64,000 nucleotides of DNA from Lateolabrax maculatus (lineage: Eukaryota > Chordata > Actinopteri > Acropomatiformes > Lateolabracidae): assembly GCA_031216445.1 (NCBI GenBank), contig CM062213.1, positions 4,292,001-4,356,000 of the forward strand. Direction: 5' to 3'. A program made the position numbers and the translations under genes. Shown in pieces: positions 24,701-36,716 of this stretch. How positions within the stretch are numbered: position 1 is the stretch's first letter; every line of letters begins with the position of its first letter. The notes under the pieces were generated by a model. It searched no databases. It was not told the DNA's origin and worked only from the letters and a program-made list of their open reading frames with translations.

Positions 24701-24908
24701 GACATTGAATAGTAAAGTGAAATCTGTCTGCATTTGCGCACATACTGTTTGAAGTGTGTGTATGCCTGGGTTAAATGCGCATATACAGTGCAAACAGAAC
24801 AGGCGTATGCATGTATTGTACATGTGCGTGTGCATTGCTGGTGTCGGTGTGTACATGCAGGTAGATGCATTTGTGCTCAAGTGTGTGCGAACGTGTGTGA
24901 GGTCTCAC
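18727..24908 (-). other. tafa1: tafa1 intron between the last two coding exons
   Basis: A 6.2-kb intron with donor GTGAGA at 24908-24903 and acceptor GTGTTGCAG at its end. The first 150 bases after the donor are rich in CA dinucleotides on the transcribed strand. It also holds a 12-bp perfect inverted repeat at 19678-19709 and a run of A at about 22590-22601. No bounded transposon or second gene was recognised. Open frames here are short and lack domains. Confidence 0.8.
19678..19709. repeat. Perfect 12-bp inverted repeat with 8-nt loop
   Basis: GACTCTCTATGA at 19678-19689 and its exact reverse complement TCATAGAGAGTC at 19698-19709. It could fold as a hairpin in the tafa1 pre-mRNA. At 12 bp the stem is shorter than a microRNA precursor, so I do not call a microRNA. 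Confidence 0.8.
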
Positions 24909-25033
24909 TCTTGTGGTCTTGATTTTGTTCCCAGAGGAGCACATCCATCCAGAGTTGTCAGGCAGAGTCTTACACTCTTCTCCCTCCAGACATGGTTCCA
25001 TCTCACACCACCATTTCCCAATTACAATGGACG
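24909..25033 (-). CDS. tafa1: tafa1 coding exon, C-terminal cysteine-rich half
   Basis: 125 bases encoding the end of the TAFA cysteine-rich domain: SIVIGKWWCEMEPCLEG, then EECKTLPDNSGWMC and SSGNKIKTTR. It carries cysteines 7 to 10 of the family pattern (4, 5 and 10 residues between them). The acceptor is CTTCCCCAG (AG at 25035-25034) and the donor GTGAGA at 24908-24903. The exon opens with two bases that complete an alanine codon begun by the upstream exon, and ends on a whole AGA codon. TAFA1 is a small secreted neuropeptide-like protein expressed mainly in brain; mammalian TAFA1 has been reported to act through GPR1 and to bind neurexins. WWCEMEP and NSGW mark it as TAFA1 rather than TAFA2 to TAFA4. 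Whether this is a tafa1a or tafa1b duplicate cannot be told. Confidence 0.97.
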
Positions 25034-25743
25034 CTGGGGAAGGTGAGCACAGATACGTAGAGAAAAAGGTTAGTTTATCACACAGACACATGTGCACACA
25101 CAGGTTCAAGTATTTATGGACACAACACAGATGGCAATACAAAATACTGATAAAAAAAGAAGTGGAAGAAGAAAAGCGAATTTAGAAAATAAAAAGGAAA
25201 GAAAGCAAACTAAAGGGGCCTTATTAAAAACAAACCTTAAATGAGCATTCAAATTTAAAAAATAAATAACGACATACCATTAAAACACATAAGGATTAAA
25301 ATGTAGGCAGAATGATCACAAAAAGTTGAACATATGCAGAAACCTCCCACACAAATATATATTGTGTATTTATCTACACAGGCACATTTACTGTAGCACA
25401 TACACAAGCACCCACACACTTTATTATGAGCAACTCCAGAGGAACACCGAGCAGAGTCCCTAAATGAATGTTTTTCCTCCTCTTCGGCCTCAGAGCAATT
25501 GTATCGTTGCTGCATGGGTACTTTTGCTGTTGACAATAATGTCTTATACCAACAGAAATTAATCATTATTTTGTTTTGATATAGCTACATTGCATGTAGG
25601 GGAGCAATCTCGTTTTTTAATCAAAACTAATTGCCTCTCATTAACATCGACTGAATTCTTCCTCCAGCTATCTGACAAAAACAAATATGTTCTCATCAAG
25701 CTCTCCCTCCTTCCTTTCCTCTTTCTCTACCCATGTCTCTGGG

Positions 25744-25750
<7 letters not shown>

Positions 25751-25774
<24 letters not shown>
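25751..25774. repeat. (TG)12 microsatellite
   Basis: 24 bp of uninterrupted TG within the tafa1 intron. Confidence 0.95.
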
Positions 25775-26484
25775 AATTTCTTAGATAAAATATGTTTCAG
25801 AAAAAACCTTTCATGGTATGTGAGTCGTACTTTGACAAATCTATACTACTGACATTTATATGTTCCCCTAATTCATTAACCACAGTCCATATGTTCAATT
25901 ATTCCCTTGTCTTCCACAGTCACGTAGTTGTAATATATTTTGAGATGAACACCTGTCTTTCTATAAACACTCTTTGTATCAAGTGAGCTGAAAATATCAC
26001 TGTTGCAAAAATGGATTTTATATAGTTTTCTATGGTTTTTCTTTTGTTTGTTAAATTCAGATGTCTTGCAGTGCGAACCTCTCTTTGAATTAAATCATAG
26101 CTACCATGATGTGTGAATATTTTTTTATTTTGTCACACTCCTCCCTATGAGGTTTCTGACAGCAGTCTTTTAGATAAGTTAACTTTTCCCCGAACAGAGG
26201 TTCTTCAACATGTTTTCTTAAAATTTGCTGTTTATATCTCCATAGAGCATCTTTCTCTTTATTGTGTTGACATAAAAAGGATGTGAAGGTCAAATGAGCA
26301 GGTAAATGCAATCGGTTAAACCACTGTCATTTAATTTTCCAAACCCGTTTTTGGAACCATTTGGCAAAATAGTTTTTTCCTTTCCAGCCTGTGTTGCCAA
26401 GGTTACGGGCCAACCACCAATCAATTGGGAGTATGAGCAAAATGCCGTCTCCAAGTGATGGAAGAAGACGGTTAAAGTGCTACA

Positions 26485-26486
<2 letters not shown>

Positions 26487-26551
<65 letters not shown>
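26487..26551. repeat. Compound (CT)14(CA)18 microsatellite
   Basis: A CT run (26487-26514) passes directly into a CA run (26515-26551). On the tafa1 transcript it reads TG then AG. Open frames with poly-Ser/Leu and His-Thr repeats here are products of the repeat. Confidence 0.97.
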
Positions 26552-26552
<1 letters not shown>

Positions 26553-26799
26553 AGAAAAAGACTGGACACAAAGTACCCCACTGCTGTTCAGTGAACTTGC
26601 TGCATTTCCTCACTCCCTCCGTTGCTTTTGCCTCCATGAGCCCTGGGGATACTCAACGCCAGACTGAGGGCATCCACAGGCTGTGAACCAACCCTTCCAC
26701 TCCCCAACATGGCTGTTTACCTTATCCACTAATTACCACATGTTGGTCCAACATCCACTGTGCTCCCTCTATCTTGCTTTTTTCTCCCGCTGCCTTCAT

Positions 26800-27260
26800 T
26801 CATGGGCTAAATATGCATTCCACATCATTAATCACGTTTACTTTCAGCTGTGTTTTAGGTGCAACACCATAACTATGCAGGAAGTCCTCGTTAAGTGGCA
26901 AATTATGACTAGGCTTGAGAAGATGTGTTTAATCAGCTCGATCGAGTGATGATGATGTGCCGCGACGCTGCCACTCTGTTTGGCCCAATACATCTCGCTA
27001 CAGAGCGAGGGGGAATGGATGAGTTGTTTTTCATTATACCACCAACCGCGGAGGATTTACATTCAACAATGTGGATACAGAATCCACTTGAAATTGAAAA
27101 TGGTGAAGTAATACCTGGAAAGCAAAAATCAATTCCTTCAAATGGAACCAGAGGGAAAGCAGGGAAAGAGGGAGAAAGCGGAAGCAAAAATGAGGCAGGA
27201 GATTAAAACGCCGGCTCACGCAAGCTTCTAAAACACGAGAGCCGCTTTGCATGAACGTTG
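26800..27260. promoter_or_regulatory. Candidate conserved non-coding element in tafa1 intron
   Basis: About 450 bp of complex, non-repetitive sequence with AATATGCATTCC, CATCATTAATCACG, GTTTAATCAGC and GCTTTGCATGAAC, plus CpGs in an AT-rich intron (CGATCGAG, CCGCGACG, ACCGCGG). Overlapping open frames of 72 to 93 codons exist on both strands, none with a recognisable domain or exon boundaries. A conserved enhancer-like element is more likely than coding. Inference only. Confidence 0.35.
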
Positions 27261-27411
27261 AATAATATTTACTATATTTCCCAGTTCTGAATTCACCTCA
27301 CCCTCCGCTTCCAGAAATGTGTGCACATAAAGCGCTGATAATATATACAAGGGGAGCCTAGAAAACAGCTGCATTGTATGGGCTCATTGTTTATTTCTAC
27401 AATGACCAATA

Positions 27412-27846
27412 TTTAAGCTGGGGTAGGTAACTTTGGAGAAACCAACAAGAGAAAGTAGACTTTAAGAGTATCCAACTGAAAAAATCCCTCAGAGAGCAGA
27501 GACATCTATCGTAACGATGTTCATCTACAACAATGCACTGCTCTCCCCAATGCTCTTTCACAGACATACTGTATATACATACATATTTTATGTATATGAC
27601 AACATCATCATCACCATATCCAACTACTCGTGTCTCATTCACATATAAGAAAACATCGAACATTATAATGAACATAAACAACCCACATGTTGCTTTATTA
27701 CAGGCCTGCGACAGGAACAGATCGTGGTTTTTTTTCTTTTTTGTGTCAGAGCATTTGATTTATTGATTGCTGTCAGGAAGTAAAGAGAATTTTAATAAAT
27801 ATAACATAAAATGTTTTTAAGATGAATTGCCTACCCTGCCTTTAAA
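27412..27846. mobile_element. Non-autonomous DNA transposon (MITE) with imperfect terminal inverted repeats
   Basis: The left end (TTTAAGCTGGGGTAGGTAA, from 27412) and the reverse complement of the right end (TTTAAAGGCAGGGTAGGCAA, from 27846) match over about 20 bases with a few differences and one gap. Length is 435 bp with no transposase. The outermost TTTAA/TTAA may be part of the repeat or a target duplication, so the superfamily is open: TTAA would suggest piggyBac, TA would suggest Tc1/mariner. Confidence 0.6.
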
Positions 27847-29249
27847 TTCCTGTAAAATGTTTCTGATTTGGGAGGAGTCAGAATAGAATTGTTCAATTCA
27901 ATCCTCCTCGACCTGGATTACTGATTTTTATTTTACTTTTAGTTTTGACTGGTGTACCTGGCTATCTTAGCTCCATATTATTACAGTTAAAGGCCCCGCT
28001 ATTACTACTAATACTGCTACTGATAATAATGATAAAAAATATCCAATGGGTGAGAGTTCTACCTCCTTATTATCTGCATATTATGCCCACAAGATTAAAG
28101 ATGGATTACTAGAGTCTTGACAAATTGCAGTGTGTAAGCCAGAAAATATGTTACCATCCAGAAATTGTAAACTAGAACACGGCTGCAGGTCCGTGTTCAA
28201 AAAGAAAACAAAGTTAGTTTTCCACAGCACAGAACAGACGATGTGGATAGTCCACCATCTTTAAAATAATGCACTTTTGCACAACCTTAATTAAAATCTT
28301 GACAGCTTGTACTAAAATGAGAGTAAAACATTAATGAGCAGTGACTATGAAATACATCTTATAAATATTCATGTTCAAATTTGATCTTTCACTGTCTTTA
28401 TATGGAAGACAGCAGGTCCGTTGAATAAAACTTGACAACACACTGTAAGTGACAAATCTGGTCTGATGGCCACAAGGATAAAAAACAAGACATAGTCGCG
28501 CCTAATGTGAACACACACACACTTCATATCCGTGGCGGTGCCCGGGCCAGGACATTTGGCTCTGACCTTGACCACTGGAGAAGAGCCATCTCTGGGCCTG
28601 GATCCATGCATCACTCTCTGGTGACCACTGACCTCCAACAGTCGTTTTACTTTAACTACTCCCAGTGCAGCCGTCAGCATAGAGGGTATAACCTTTGTTC
28701 CAACATCAGCAAACTTTACTCCTTTACTGTCTGCTGGGCAGTGCAGGAGGAGGAGGGGGACTGACAATTGACCACTGTCCCAACTTCCCCTTTTAGGCTG
28801 ACTATTAATTTTTCAGATCAATCTGTTTACAAACCGGGAGCCTTCAATGTGATTTAAAGCACCAACACCAATTAACACGATCCTCACACGATACCATAAA
28901 GTAGCTGCTGTACACTGTCAAAGATGACAGATGGGTCTGGACTAATCAGCAAACAAGGACTGAAAGAGTGTTTGATTCAAGATGTTAGCCATGTAACAAG
29001 CTGCAGTCTTTAGCTTTGATGGACAAACAACCCAGAGTGGGACTTGAATTGATTCAAAAACATGAAGCGATGGACCTTTTACAAGTGCATCTGTCAGATC
29101 ACTGGTGTGCGGGCTGTGTGATGGATTGAACTCGCTGACACGTCCCTGCCAGGTAGCAGAATGTTTGAACACCTTGACGGATGAGGAAGAGAATTGATTT
29201 CTGTCTGTGTCAAAATGTGAATACGTGTCTGTGGGCTCAATGAATAGTT

Positions 29250-29460
29250 AATGTTTTTTAACTCGGAGTGGCCGTTGGAGCACTCCCCGGACTTAAATGA
29301 ATCATATGGCTTTCCGGTGAATGCCCGTTTTCTGGTGAGTCACTTACTGTAAATCAGTCGCCTTGAGTCAAGATCTGGAGCTGACAGCAATTAGGCTTTA
29401 AATTCTCTTTCCATTTTGTTGGGTTCAATTTAAAGTTTTGGTCGCCGGATCGATGCTTCC
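29250..29460. promoter_or_regulatory. Candidate conserved non-coding element in tafa1 intron
   Basis: Complex sequence with GCACTCCCCGGACTT, a CATATG E-box (AATCATATGGC), GCAATTAGGC and CAATTTAAAG, and no repeat structure. Judged from texture; no alignment available. Confidence 0.25.
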
Positions 29461-31376
29461 CACAAGATAATGGGAAACAACCAGCTTCACTCAGGTCATC
29501 TGTCTCAACTAACAGAAAGTCCTTTGTCTCTTCCCCTTTACCTGATCAGTTTATGTCAGTGTCTGCAAGTGCCCTGATTACTGTTATTCATTCATGTAAT
29601 CATGCACATTAGGTAAAAAAAAAAAAGAGTTACAGTGAACAGTGAACTGCTAGATTACAAAAACACATTTCCATCATAATGAGACAACTATTTGGTAAGT
29701 GCAAGCATTGTGCAACAGCAGGGAAGTATTGAAAGGGTCACGGGAGCACGAAGCAAGTGTATAATTATAGCGGGACTGAGACTTGGACCCGTGAACCCGG
29801 GGTCAGATTCAGAGAGTCGTTATTCTGCATTAATCTTTGCCCCTCTCAGAAAAGAGAGAGCTGAGGTTTGATTAGCTATTCAGAAAATATCGTTTGGCTT
29901 TCTAATCCTTCTGAATTTCTGAATTTGTAATGGCCTCCCCAGCACCCGCAGACTTGAAGAAGATTTCCTGTGTTTCATTTGATTACTTTCAGTATGGTTT
30001 TTGAATTCAAATTAATTATTGGACATGCAACAGAAAAGAATGAACGCAACTACTATTCATGATCTCAGACTCATTCAGGTACAAATAACACAAATAGCAA
30101 CATTAATCAGAGATAATGCAAAATACTGGCATTCATGGTGCAGACAGAGCATGTGGTTAAAATTACTACATGTGGTATAGTGGTATTTGTGATATTATTA
30201 CATTAAAAACTGCACAGTATCTAGATATTTGATTTGATGTTGTGTTCTTGAGTGTGTCTGTGTGTGAGCACCAGTGAGTGTAACTTTGTGCCTGTGTGTG
30301 TGTGTGTGAGTAGGTGTGTACGTGCGTGCCTATTAATGGATGAACAATGACACCTTTTGTTGTGTGGTTTTTTTCCTTGCCTTTATGTGGGTACAAAAGC
30401 GATGTACGCAAATGTACCTCCCACACAGCTGACATAGATTAGGTTTCTTTGCTTCTCTCTTAGCACAACTGCAGACTTGTTACTCCGATAGTGAGAGCAG
30501 AAAGAAAATATGATGTTGCTGGAAAAAATTGGAGAGAAAGAGAAAAAACTAAGGAGACCTTTCAACTCCAGCTCAGGATCAGATCCCCTCCTGGCAGGTT
30601 AAAGGTTGAGAGTCTAATCACATCGTCACTGCTGTGAGAGCTCAGTGGGATGTGACAAAGATGGAGGAGAAAACCTTCTTCACAATCATTATCTTCAACT
30701 TCTCCAAAGACACAAGCATCTTTTTTGACCCAGGAGGATTTCAGTGTTTGTTAGTGTCTCCTTATGTCCTGTGTGTGTTTGTCTGTAAGAGAAAGGAGTG
30801 ATTGTTTTTCTATTGTACAGTATAATGTGCTCCTTCTGTCCATCCCCTCAGGAAGCATCTGCTGCCGGTTTGCGTCTTGCCAACCACATACAGTAGCAGA
30901 GGGCTATGGAAAAATATGAGAGCTAAACTGTGGGGGGGGGTGTCAGATATGTTTTTATGCACAAAACATATTTAAGGACATGGTTTGCCAATAAAGAAGC
31001 TTATTGCGCTCATAACAGTTGTCAAAACTGTATCTCACTCTAGCATGCTTATGATATTCTGATTGCCTCCCTTTGGCCAGCAATGTATGTGGAAGAACCG
31101 CAGAGCTTCTTGTCCCTCCCCTCAAGTAACATCCATGTGTCTCCCCCCTGGATGTATCTCAAATGTACCATGACAACCTGTCATGCTTGGCTATACGCGC
31201 CCGCAGCCAAACAGAAGGGTTCATTCCCCACCAGTGATCAGCAGTGAGTGGGCATCTGCGTGCATCTCTTGTTGAAACAGTTTACGGCTACAGCGGGCTA
31301 CACGACAACACAAAATGGTAGCATGTGTGCATATTAGGGCATCTGCATGCATGTGTTGAGTAAATGAGTGCATATA

Positions 31377-31399
31377 TGTGTGTGTGTGTGTGTGTGTGT
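31377..31399. repeat. (TG)n microsatellite
   Basis: 23 bp of TG in the tafa1 intron. A looser TG-rich tract lies at about 30248-30325. Confidence 0.93.
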
Positions 31400-32285
31400 C
31401 CATACTGTGGCTGAGGGCTTACATGTCTCATACACTGGGATAAAGGCAGTGGTGCAGTGATGAGCGCCTAATCTGAGTGCATGTGATCGGCCCGGCGAGG
31501 CTGGAGAGATATGAGCGTTTGACTTGTTAAAAGGGATGTTCTTCACTAAGAGCCTTGTTGGCCCTGACATAACTGGGACATAGTTCTCCTTGTCAAAGCT
31601 AATAATCAATTCCCACTACGGGGATAATCTGACAGCGGACCCCCACTGAGCATGACACCTCCCAACGCAAGCTGTCGTCACATCCCTATTTATTAATAAC
31701 AACCCAAACAGTTACCAATAGCAACTGAATAACCCCATGTGGCCCGTATTCACGAGGTAGTAAACACTTGACAATGGGACTGATCTTCACTGCGTGCTTT
31801 GATGTTGGAGTTTGATGCTAATGACCGATAATACAGCACATCAGGGAGACTGCCTGTTTCTGCAAATTTGGCCAAAGATAAAGGAGTGTTTCATTCCTCC
31901 AGGCTCTGTATGTGTGTCCACACCAAATGACCTCTGAAGATATACCTTTGATTTGTTCTATCAGAGCACTGGCTATTCTTTATACATTTTCGTTAGAACA
32001 TAACCTGTGTATGGTACAGTGGCGGCAGGTGTCCCCCGGGGGGGGGAGCGAGATGAGCTGGGCTGCAGCATCGTTCCTCATCTGGACGGAACATTAATAA
32101 CGCCGGGACCTGGGGAGAAGGCTCCATCTGGGCCAGGCCGGTGCGCTGCTGAGGGGACAGACCACTGACTCCACAAGTCTATAATCCCTCACATAGTGCA
32201 ACGGCAGCCTGCGGGGCTCCGGCTGACAAACACGTGCAACTTTCAGGTAAAGCTTTCCCAGATAATCAAAACCTTGAACGGACTG

Positions 32286-32303
32286 CCCCCCCCCCCCGCC
32301 CCC
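32286..32303. repeat. Poly-C tract
   Basis: Twelve C, one G, five C. On the minus strand, which is the transcribed tafa1 strand, this is a G tract. Confidence 0.9.
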
Positions 32304-32429
32304 TTGTGTTCATTTATTTCCACACTTACAAGAAAGATTCTTTAATTAAATGGCCTGTTTGCAATGCGTGACACTTCAGACTACAAATGAGCTCTTATGA
32401 ATAATCACATAATTATTTTGTCTGCCCTT

Positions 32430-32660
32430 CAGCCCCTTATCCCGTGGTGGTTTCAGTGTTAAATAAATAACAAACAGCCCGATTCACTTTCAAGCAGGTG
32501 AAAATTATCCAAGAGAGGAGCCAAAGGCCCCAACTAAAGGAAAATACAATGATTAAAAGGTCCTGTCAGCCTAACTCTTTCAGTGCGGTGCAATGATGCT
32601 CAATACTGTAGCTTGCTGCTCAGTGACTTGTCATTTCCATTTTTATCACCACTCCCTCTA
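32430..32660. promoter_or_regulatory. Candidate conserved non-coding element in tafa1 intron
   Basis: A mixed block with TTAAATAAATAACAAAC (forkhead-like), CAGGTG E-boxes and CAATGATTAAAAGG, free of repeats. Inference from motif content. Confidence 0.22.
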
Positions 32661-35288
32661 TAAGTGCTTGTTAATCAATACACCAACAGCAAGGAGCCTC
32701 TCACTGCGGGAGCCTGAAGCATAGATGCATGAAGTGTTAACAACATCTCCTACGTCTACACCTCCATTCCAGAGTCAGTGTAATTTAGTTTTTTATTTGT
32801 ATATCTTTCTCCGACTTCTGCTGGCAACTTCTTTTGATTTCCTTATCTCCCCTTTTATTATTACATGTTTTTTTTTTCAGCTGAAGGACTCGGGTGTACT
32901 TTTTAGTTGTGGGCAAGAAAATGTCTGATGTCTGATGTTAAGGTTTGCAGACATTTTTTAAGGTCTGTCTAGGTTGTGTTTAGTGAAAAAGACACACAAT
33001 CTGAGTGAATATAAAAGCAGTCCAAAGCTTCTTGTCTGTTTGGCGCTGTGGAGGAGACAGCCTTTGGTTGTGTGTCTGTACAAGGACAGCACAGTCTGCA
33101 AAAAAAATTGTATCTCAAGGTCAGAGCTCTGTAAATGTTTCATTCAGGTGATGCTTCCAACCACAGGGCAAACATCCGTATCTTGAACAAAATGTCTCAA
33201 GGACAAAAAATTCAGCTGTTCACTAAAAAGTTTGATAGGTCTTTGGGTAATTTTTCATCAAACTGAGAGAAAGTTATCCTGGTTAATCCTTGGCTCGTAT
33301 CTAAATCATGTTCTAGGATCTTTGTGAGGCTCTTTGTGAGTGTCAGCAGTGGCTAACCAACCCTGTGAAGCCCACTGAGCGAGCCTGTCTGGCCCTTCAT
33401 GTAACATCCCTCATAATGAAGATATTTTGGTGTCATTTCTTTGCGAGAGGGGCAGTCAGAGAGATGACTTTGATCTCTGCTGAAGGTGGGGCTGAAAAAA
33501 TTGAGACTGAGGAGCAATAAATGAGCTCCGTGGAGTGAAGGGGGCATCGCTGTTCTGTCTCAGTAGACTTGTGACTTCCTGTCTGCTTTTTTTCCCACAT
33601 GGAGCTGCCTCTGCCTGATTGTTTTTCTCAGCTGAGGTAATTCAGGTGCACTAGCCTGGAGCTTCCCTGACTTGTGTTTATTAGTTATTCATTTCCATCA
33701 GCCTGAGCTGCCCAAGGCGATGTGATCTGCAACGTGCTCTCTGCTCAGGTGTTCAACAGTCCAACTTGATCATCCTCCATCTCCCATGATGCCCAGCAGC
33801 ACAGAACTATGGGTTCTTAATGGCTCACTGTATTTTTATTATTAAAAAATCTCTGAGACATAGCAGAGAAAGTTACATTTGAATATGCTGCAGGTCTTTA
33901 TTTGAGGTTTTTATTTAAGCATGTGAAGAATAACTATTTTTTAAAATAATTCATTTAAACCTGATGATAATCTCACATTGGAACCATTTTCTGTTTCTGA
34001 AACAATTGAATATGCATTTAAAGTCAAAGTAATATTATCACTAACTAAATTCAGCAGAACTATGCTGTGACCTACAGTGTGTTGTGTGCAATAGTCAAAG
34101 ATTTCTTGAAATAATTTTTTGTTTGTTTGTATCCTGATTTATTGTAATTTAAATGTAGTACCCTACTCATTTTGTTAACATATTTTTTATATGTATTTCA
34201 GTTAACCAATATATAGTATATATCGAAATATGGGCTGGTTCAATTATCGCTAGTATGTTATAACTTTTGGTGCCACCCAGAGATGTGTACTGTAACCAAC
34301 CAGTTCTTAGAGGGGGTGAGACTACAGAGAGCGAGAAAAACAGACTGAGAGCGAGACAAAAGGGTGAAAATAGCAAGAAGCGCTGAGTGTAAATTCTGGT
34401 ATTTTTGCGTTGGGTTTAGTATGGTATGGACACTGAGAACTGCAATGATATGGATATTTGTAGTTAAAAATATAAGTTCATTAGTGTTGCTACAGTGGAG
34501 GTTCTCAGGACATGCCCCGGCCTGCCAGAGAAGCCTGCTTTTTGCTTGTTGCTATATTGTGATATATGCAATTCATGTGGTAAAAATAAGTTATGTATGA
34601 TTCATGGGAGTTTCAACCTCAGAATAATAGTATAGCTGCAGAATAAGCTAACTAGGCCTCTCTGCACCCTAGTCGGAGTCATATGCCCCAAATTTGTTAG
34701 TGACTGTAGACACATCCTAATTTTACATTTTAGTACATCCTCACCAATTCACCTCAAAATTACAATTGATGTAGGTGGGCTACATAAATACAAATTAATT
34801 ATTTACATGATATTTCACTTCGATATAATTTTGTTAACAAAGTTTAAGTAATATCCAAATTATGTTTTCATGACAGTGTCCTATTAATGTTAATTTGTCA
34901 TGAATATATATGCAAAGTTTTCTTAGAAAGAAACACTGTAGAATTACTAACTACTGGAAAAACCAGCCTTATCAACAGCAGCAAAAACACTTAGGATAAG
35001 AAAAGATCATGGTTACATTGCTGATTGCAGGTCTGTGACAAGAGGTAAACTCTGGCCTTCAGCATGAAACTACAATGCACTAATCACCACCCGTCAACCA
35101 CCCAGACCTAAATACTGTTACTTTCTGCCTCTCTACAAACTGTAAGGCACACTTCAGTACTTGGCACTGAATGGTGGCATTTCTTTGGAATACTAGGTTG
35201 GGTACAACAGGACTTTTTTCCTCACGGGAGCCTTCAGGGATAAATAGTCAGCAGCAGCACAATGTTAAAACACAGCAGACTTCCTCAC

Positions 35289-35429
35289 CATCCACACAGG
35301 AGGGTTTGTTGCGTGTCGTCCCGGCCACTTTCCCCGGTAAACAGGAGCACTTGACCGTCTGAGAGCGCTCCTCAATACGATTCTTGTTACAGCATCGGTG
35401 GGCGGCAATCACCTCACACGTACCTCCCT
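35289..35429 (-). CDS. tafa1: tafa1 coding exon, N-terminal cysteine-rich half
   Basis: 141 bases encoding GGTCEVIAAHRCCNKNRIEE, then RSQTVKCSCLPGKVAG and TTRNKPSCVD, with split codons at both ends (two bases of a glutamate at the start, one base of an alanine at the end). It carries cysteines 1 to 6. Joined to 24909-25033, the ten cysteines are separated by 7, 0, 13, 1, 14, 11, 4, 5 and 10 residues, exactly the TAFA family spacing. The acceptor is TTTCTGCAG (AG at 35431-35430), the donor GTGAGG. IAAHRCC and PGKVAGTTRN are TAFA1-type. The exon encoding the signal peptide and short N-terminal linker was not found upstream to 64000. The protein is expected to be secreted and disulphide-bonded. 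No N-glycosylation sequon is seen in the three exons. Confidence 0.97.
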
Positions 35430-35952
35430 CTGCAGAAAGATGGACAGACACAGAGACACACGGTCAGTACACATGAAACATTAATACAAAATACGTCACT
35501 GAAAATTAACTGAAGCAACCACATAGAGAGGTCCTGTAACTTTTCATTAACTGACTATACGTGTTCGTTTTTTGATCAACATCAATAATCCAAATAAGCT
35601 ACAACACTGTGAATGAAAGATAGGCTTAGGGAACTACCTCACATCATATCATGTAAGGCACGCTGCAGTACAATCATTGGGCACTTACACTGTAAGTATG
35701 TGTAACAAATTGGCCCTCGAGGCATCTCAATTATGTCATCTAATTGCCTCTCACTCAGTACTGGCTTTCCTCACTCCATACCAATCAGCCCATGATGAAA
35801 ATCACATCATGCACTCGCTATGTATTAATGTGCTTGCTTTTGCATCCTTGATGTCTCCCATATGTTGTCAATATGATTAAAAAAGGATGAATCTGTTGTC
35901 TACGTTTCACCAGTGAAGACCTGGCATAAGCTTCATTGATAGACTTAGATAG

Positions 35953-36716
35953 TAGGCTTTGTATCAAGGTATTACAGTATACCAGGGTATTTAGAAATCC
36001 CAACGGTATGATTTTCATTACCGCCGGTCGTACCGTTGTACTAATATGGAAATGCTGTATTGAGGTGATCTATTGTAGAGGTCAGTCTCTACCAGTGAAA
36101 CAGGCAGCTAAGCTGATGAAGATGATGACGGCGTAGTGCTGCCAGAGCGCACCCGAACAATGCTGCAGCACTTTCTTTTCTCCATGTGAGGAAATGGAAT
36201 AATCACTGTTTGCATAATCTGGTTGAAATTCATATACATTTTTTAAGTGCTTGAAGATCCAATCATCACTACAGCGTATGTCATGAAAGAGAGCCAAGAA
36301 AAACAAATGGAATGGTTGAAGTTGTCGTATTGAAATTGAAGTTGTGTTGATTTATTCACGACATTAGGTCATGCATTGTGCAATCACCTTAAAAGCATTC
36401 CACCTTAAAAGTTTCCGGTAGCGGCAGGTAGCCTTTATTTGTTCTAATGTATATAAACTTGCCACCGTAGAAACAGTGGTTACAAATGAACCCCAACGTT
36501 ACTGTCATAGATGCCCTCTGGTACTTTTACACTGGAGATAACGTTACAGGACTAGTAAAAAAGAAGAAAAATGCCTCTGCCTCGGTTTGGGAGTATTTTA
36601 GTCAATAGCCGCATGATTTTGTTCAACTTTTTTTTTTTTACACAAATACCGTCATATACCGTATACCCCGGTGAAATGTCAGGAAGGTAGGAAAAAATCG
36701 ATACCACCCAAGCCTA
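35953..36716. mobile_element. Non-autonomous hAT-like DNA transposon with 8-bp target duplication
   Basis: A 764-bp element starting TAGGCTT and ending AAGCCTA (perfect 7-bp terminal inverted repeat). Subterminal homology continues inward: GGTATTACAGTATACCAGGG on the left against GGTATACGGTATATGACGG on the complement of the right. It is flanked by exact 8-bp direct repeats TTAGATAG at 35945-35952 and 36717-36724, the duplication size of hAT transposases. No transposase frame is present, so it would have been moved in trans. Confidence 0.88.

Larger units (their letters stand above)
25034..35288 (-). other. tafa1: tafa1 intron between the two main coding exons
   Basis: A 10.3-kb intron, donor GTGAGG at 35288-35283, acceptor CTTCCCCAG ending at 25034. 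It splits an alanine codon after its first base (phase 1). Contents listed separately: TG and CT/CA microsatellites, a 435-bp inverted-repeat element and several candidate conserved elements. The rest shows no gene. Confidence 0.85.

Noticed and set aside
26391..26637. Frames with poly-Ser/Leu, His-Thr or Arg-Glu runs
   Set aside because: Direct translation of the CT/CA microsatellite.
28375..28767. 130-codon minus-strand frame overlapping an 85-codon plus-strand frame
   Set aside because: Open on both strands with no family resemblance or exon boundaries. The hydrophobic start resembles a leader but the rest has no secreted-protein pattern and is not linked in phase to tafa1.
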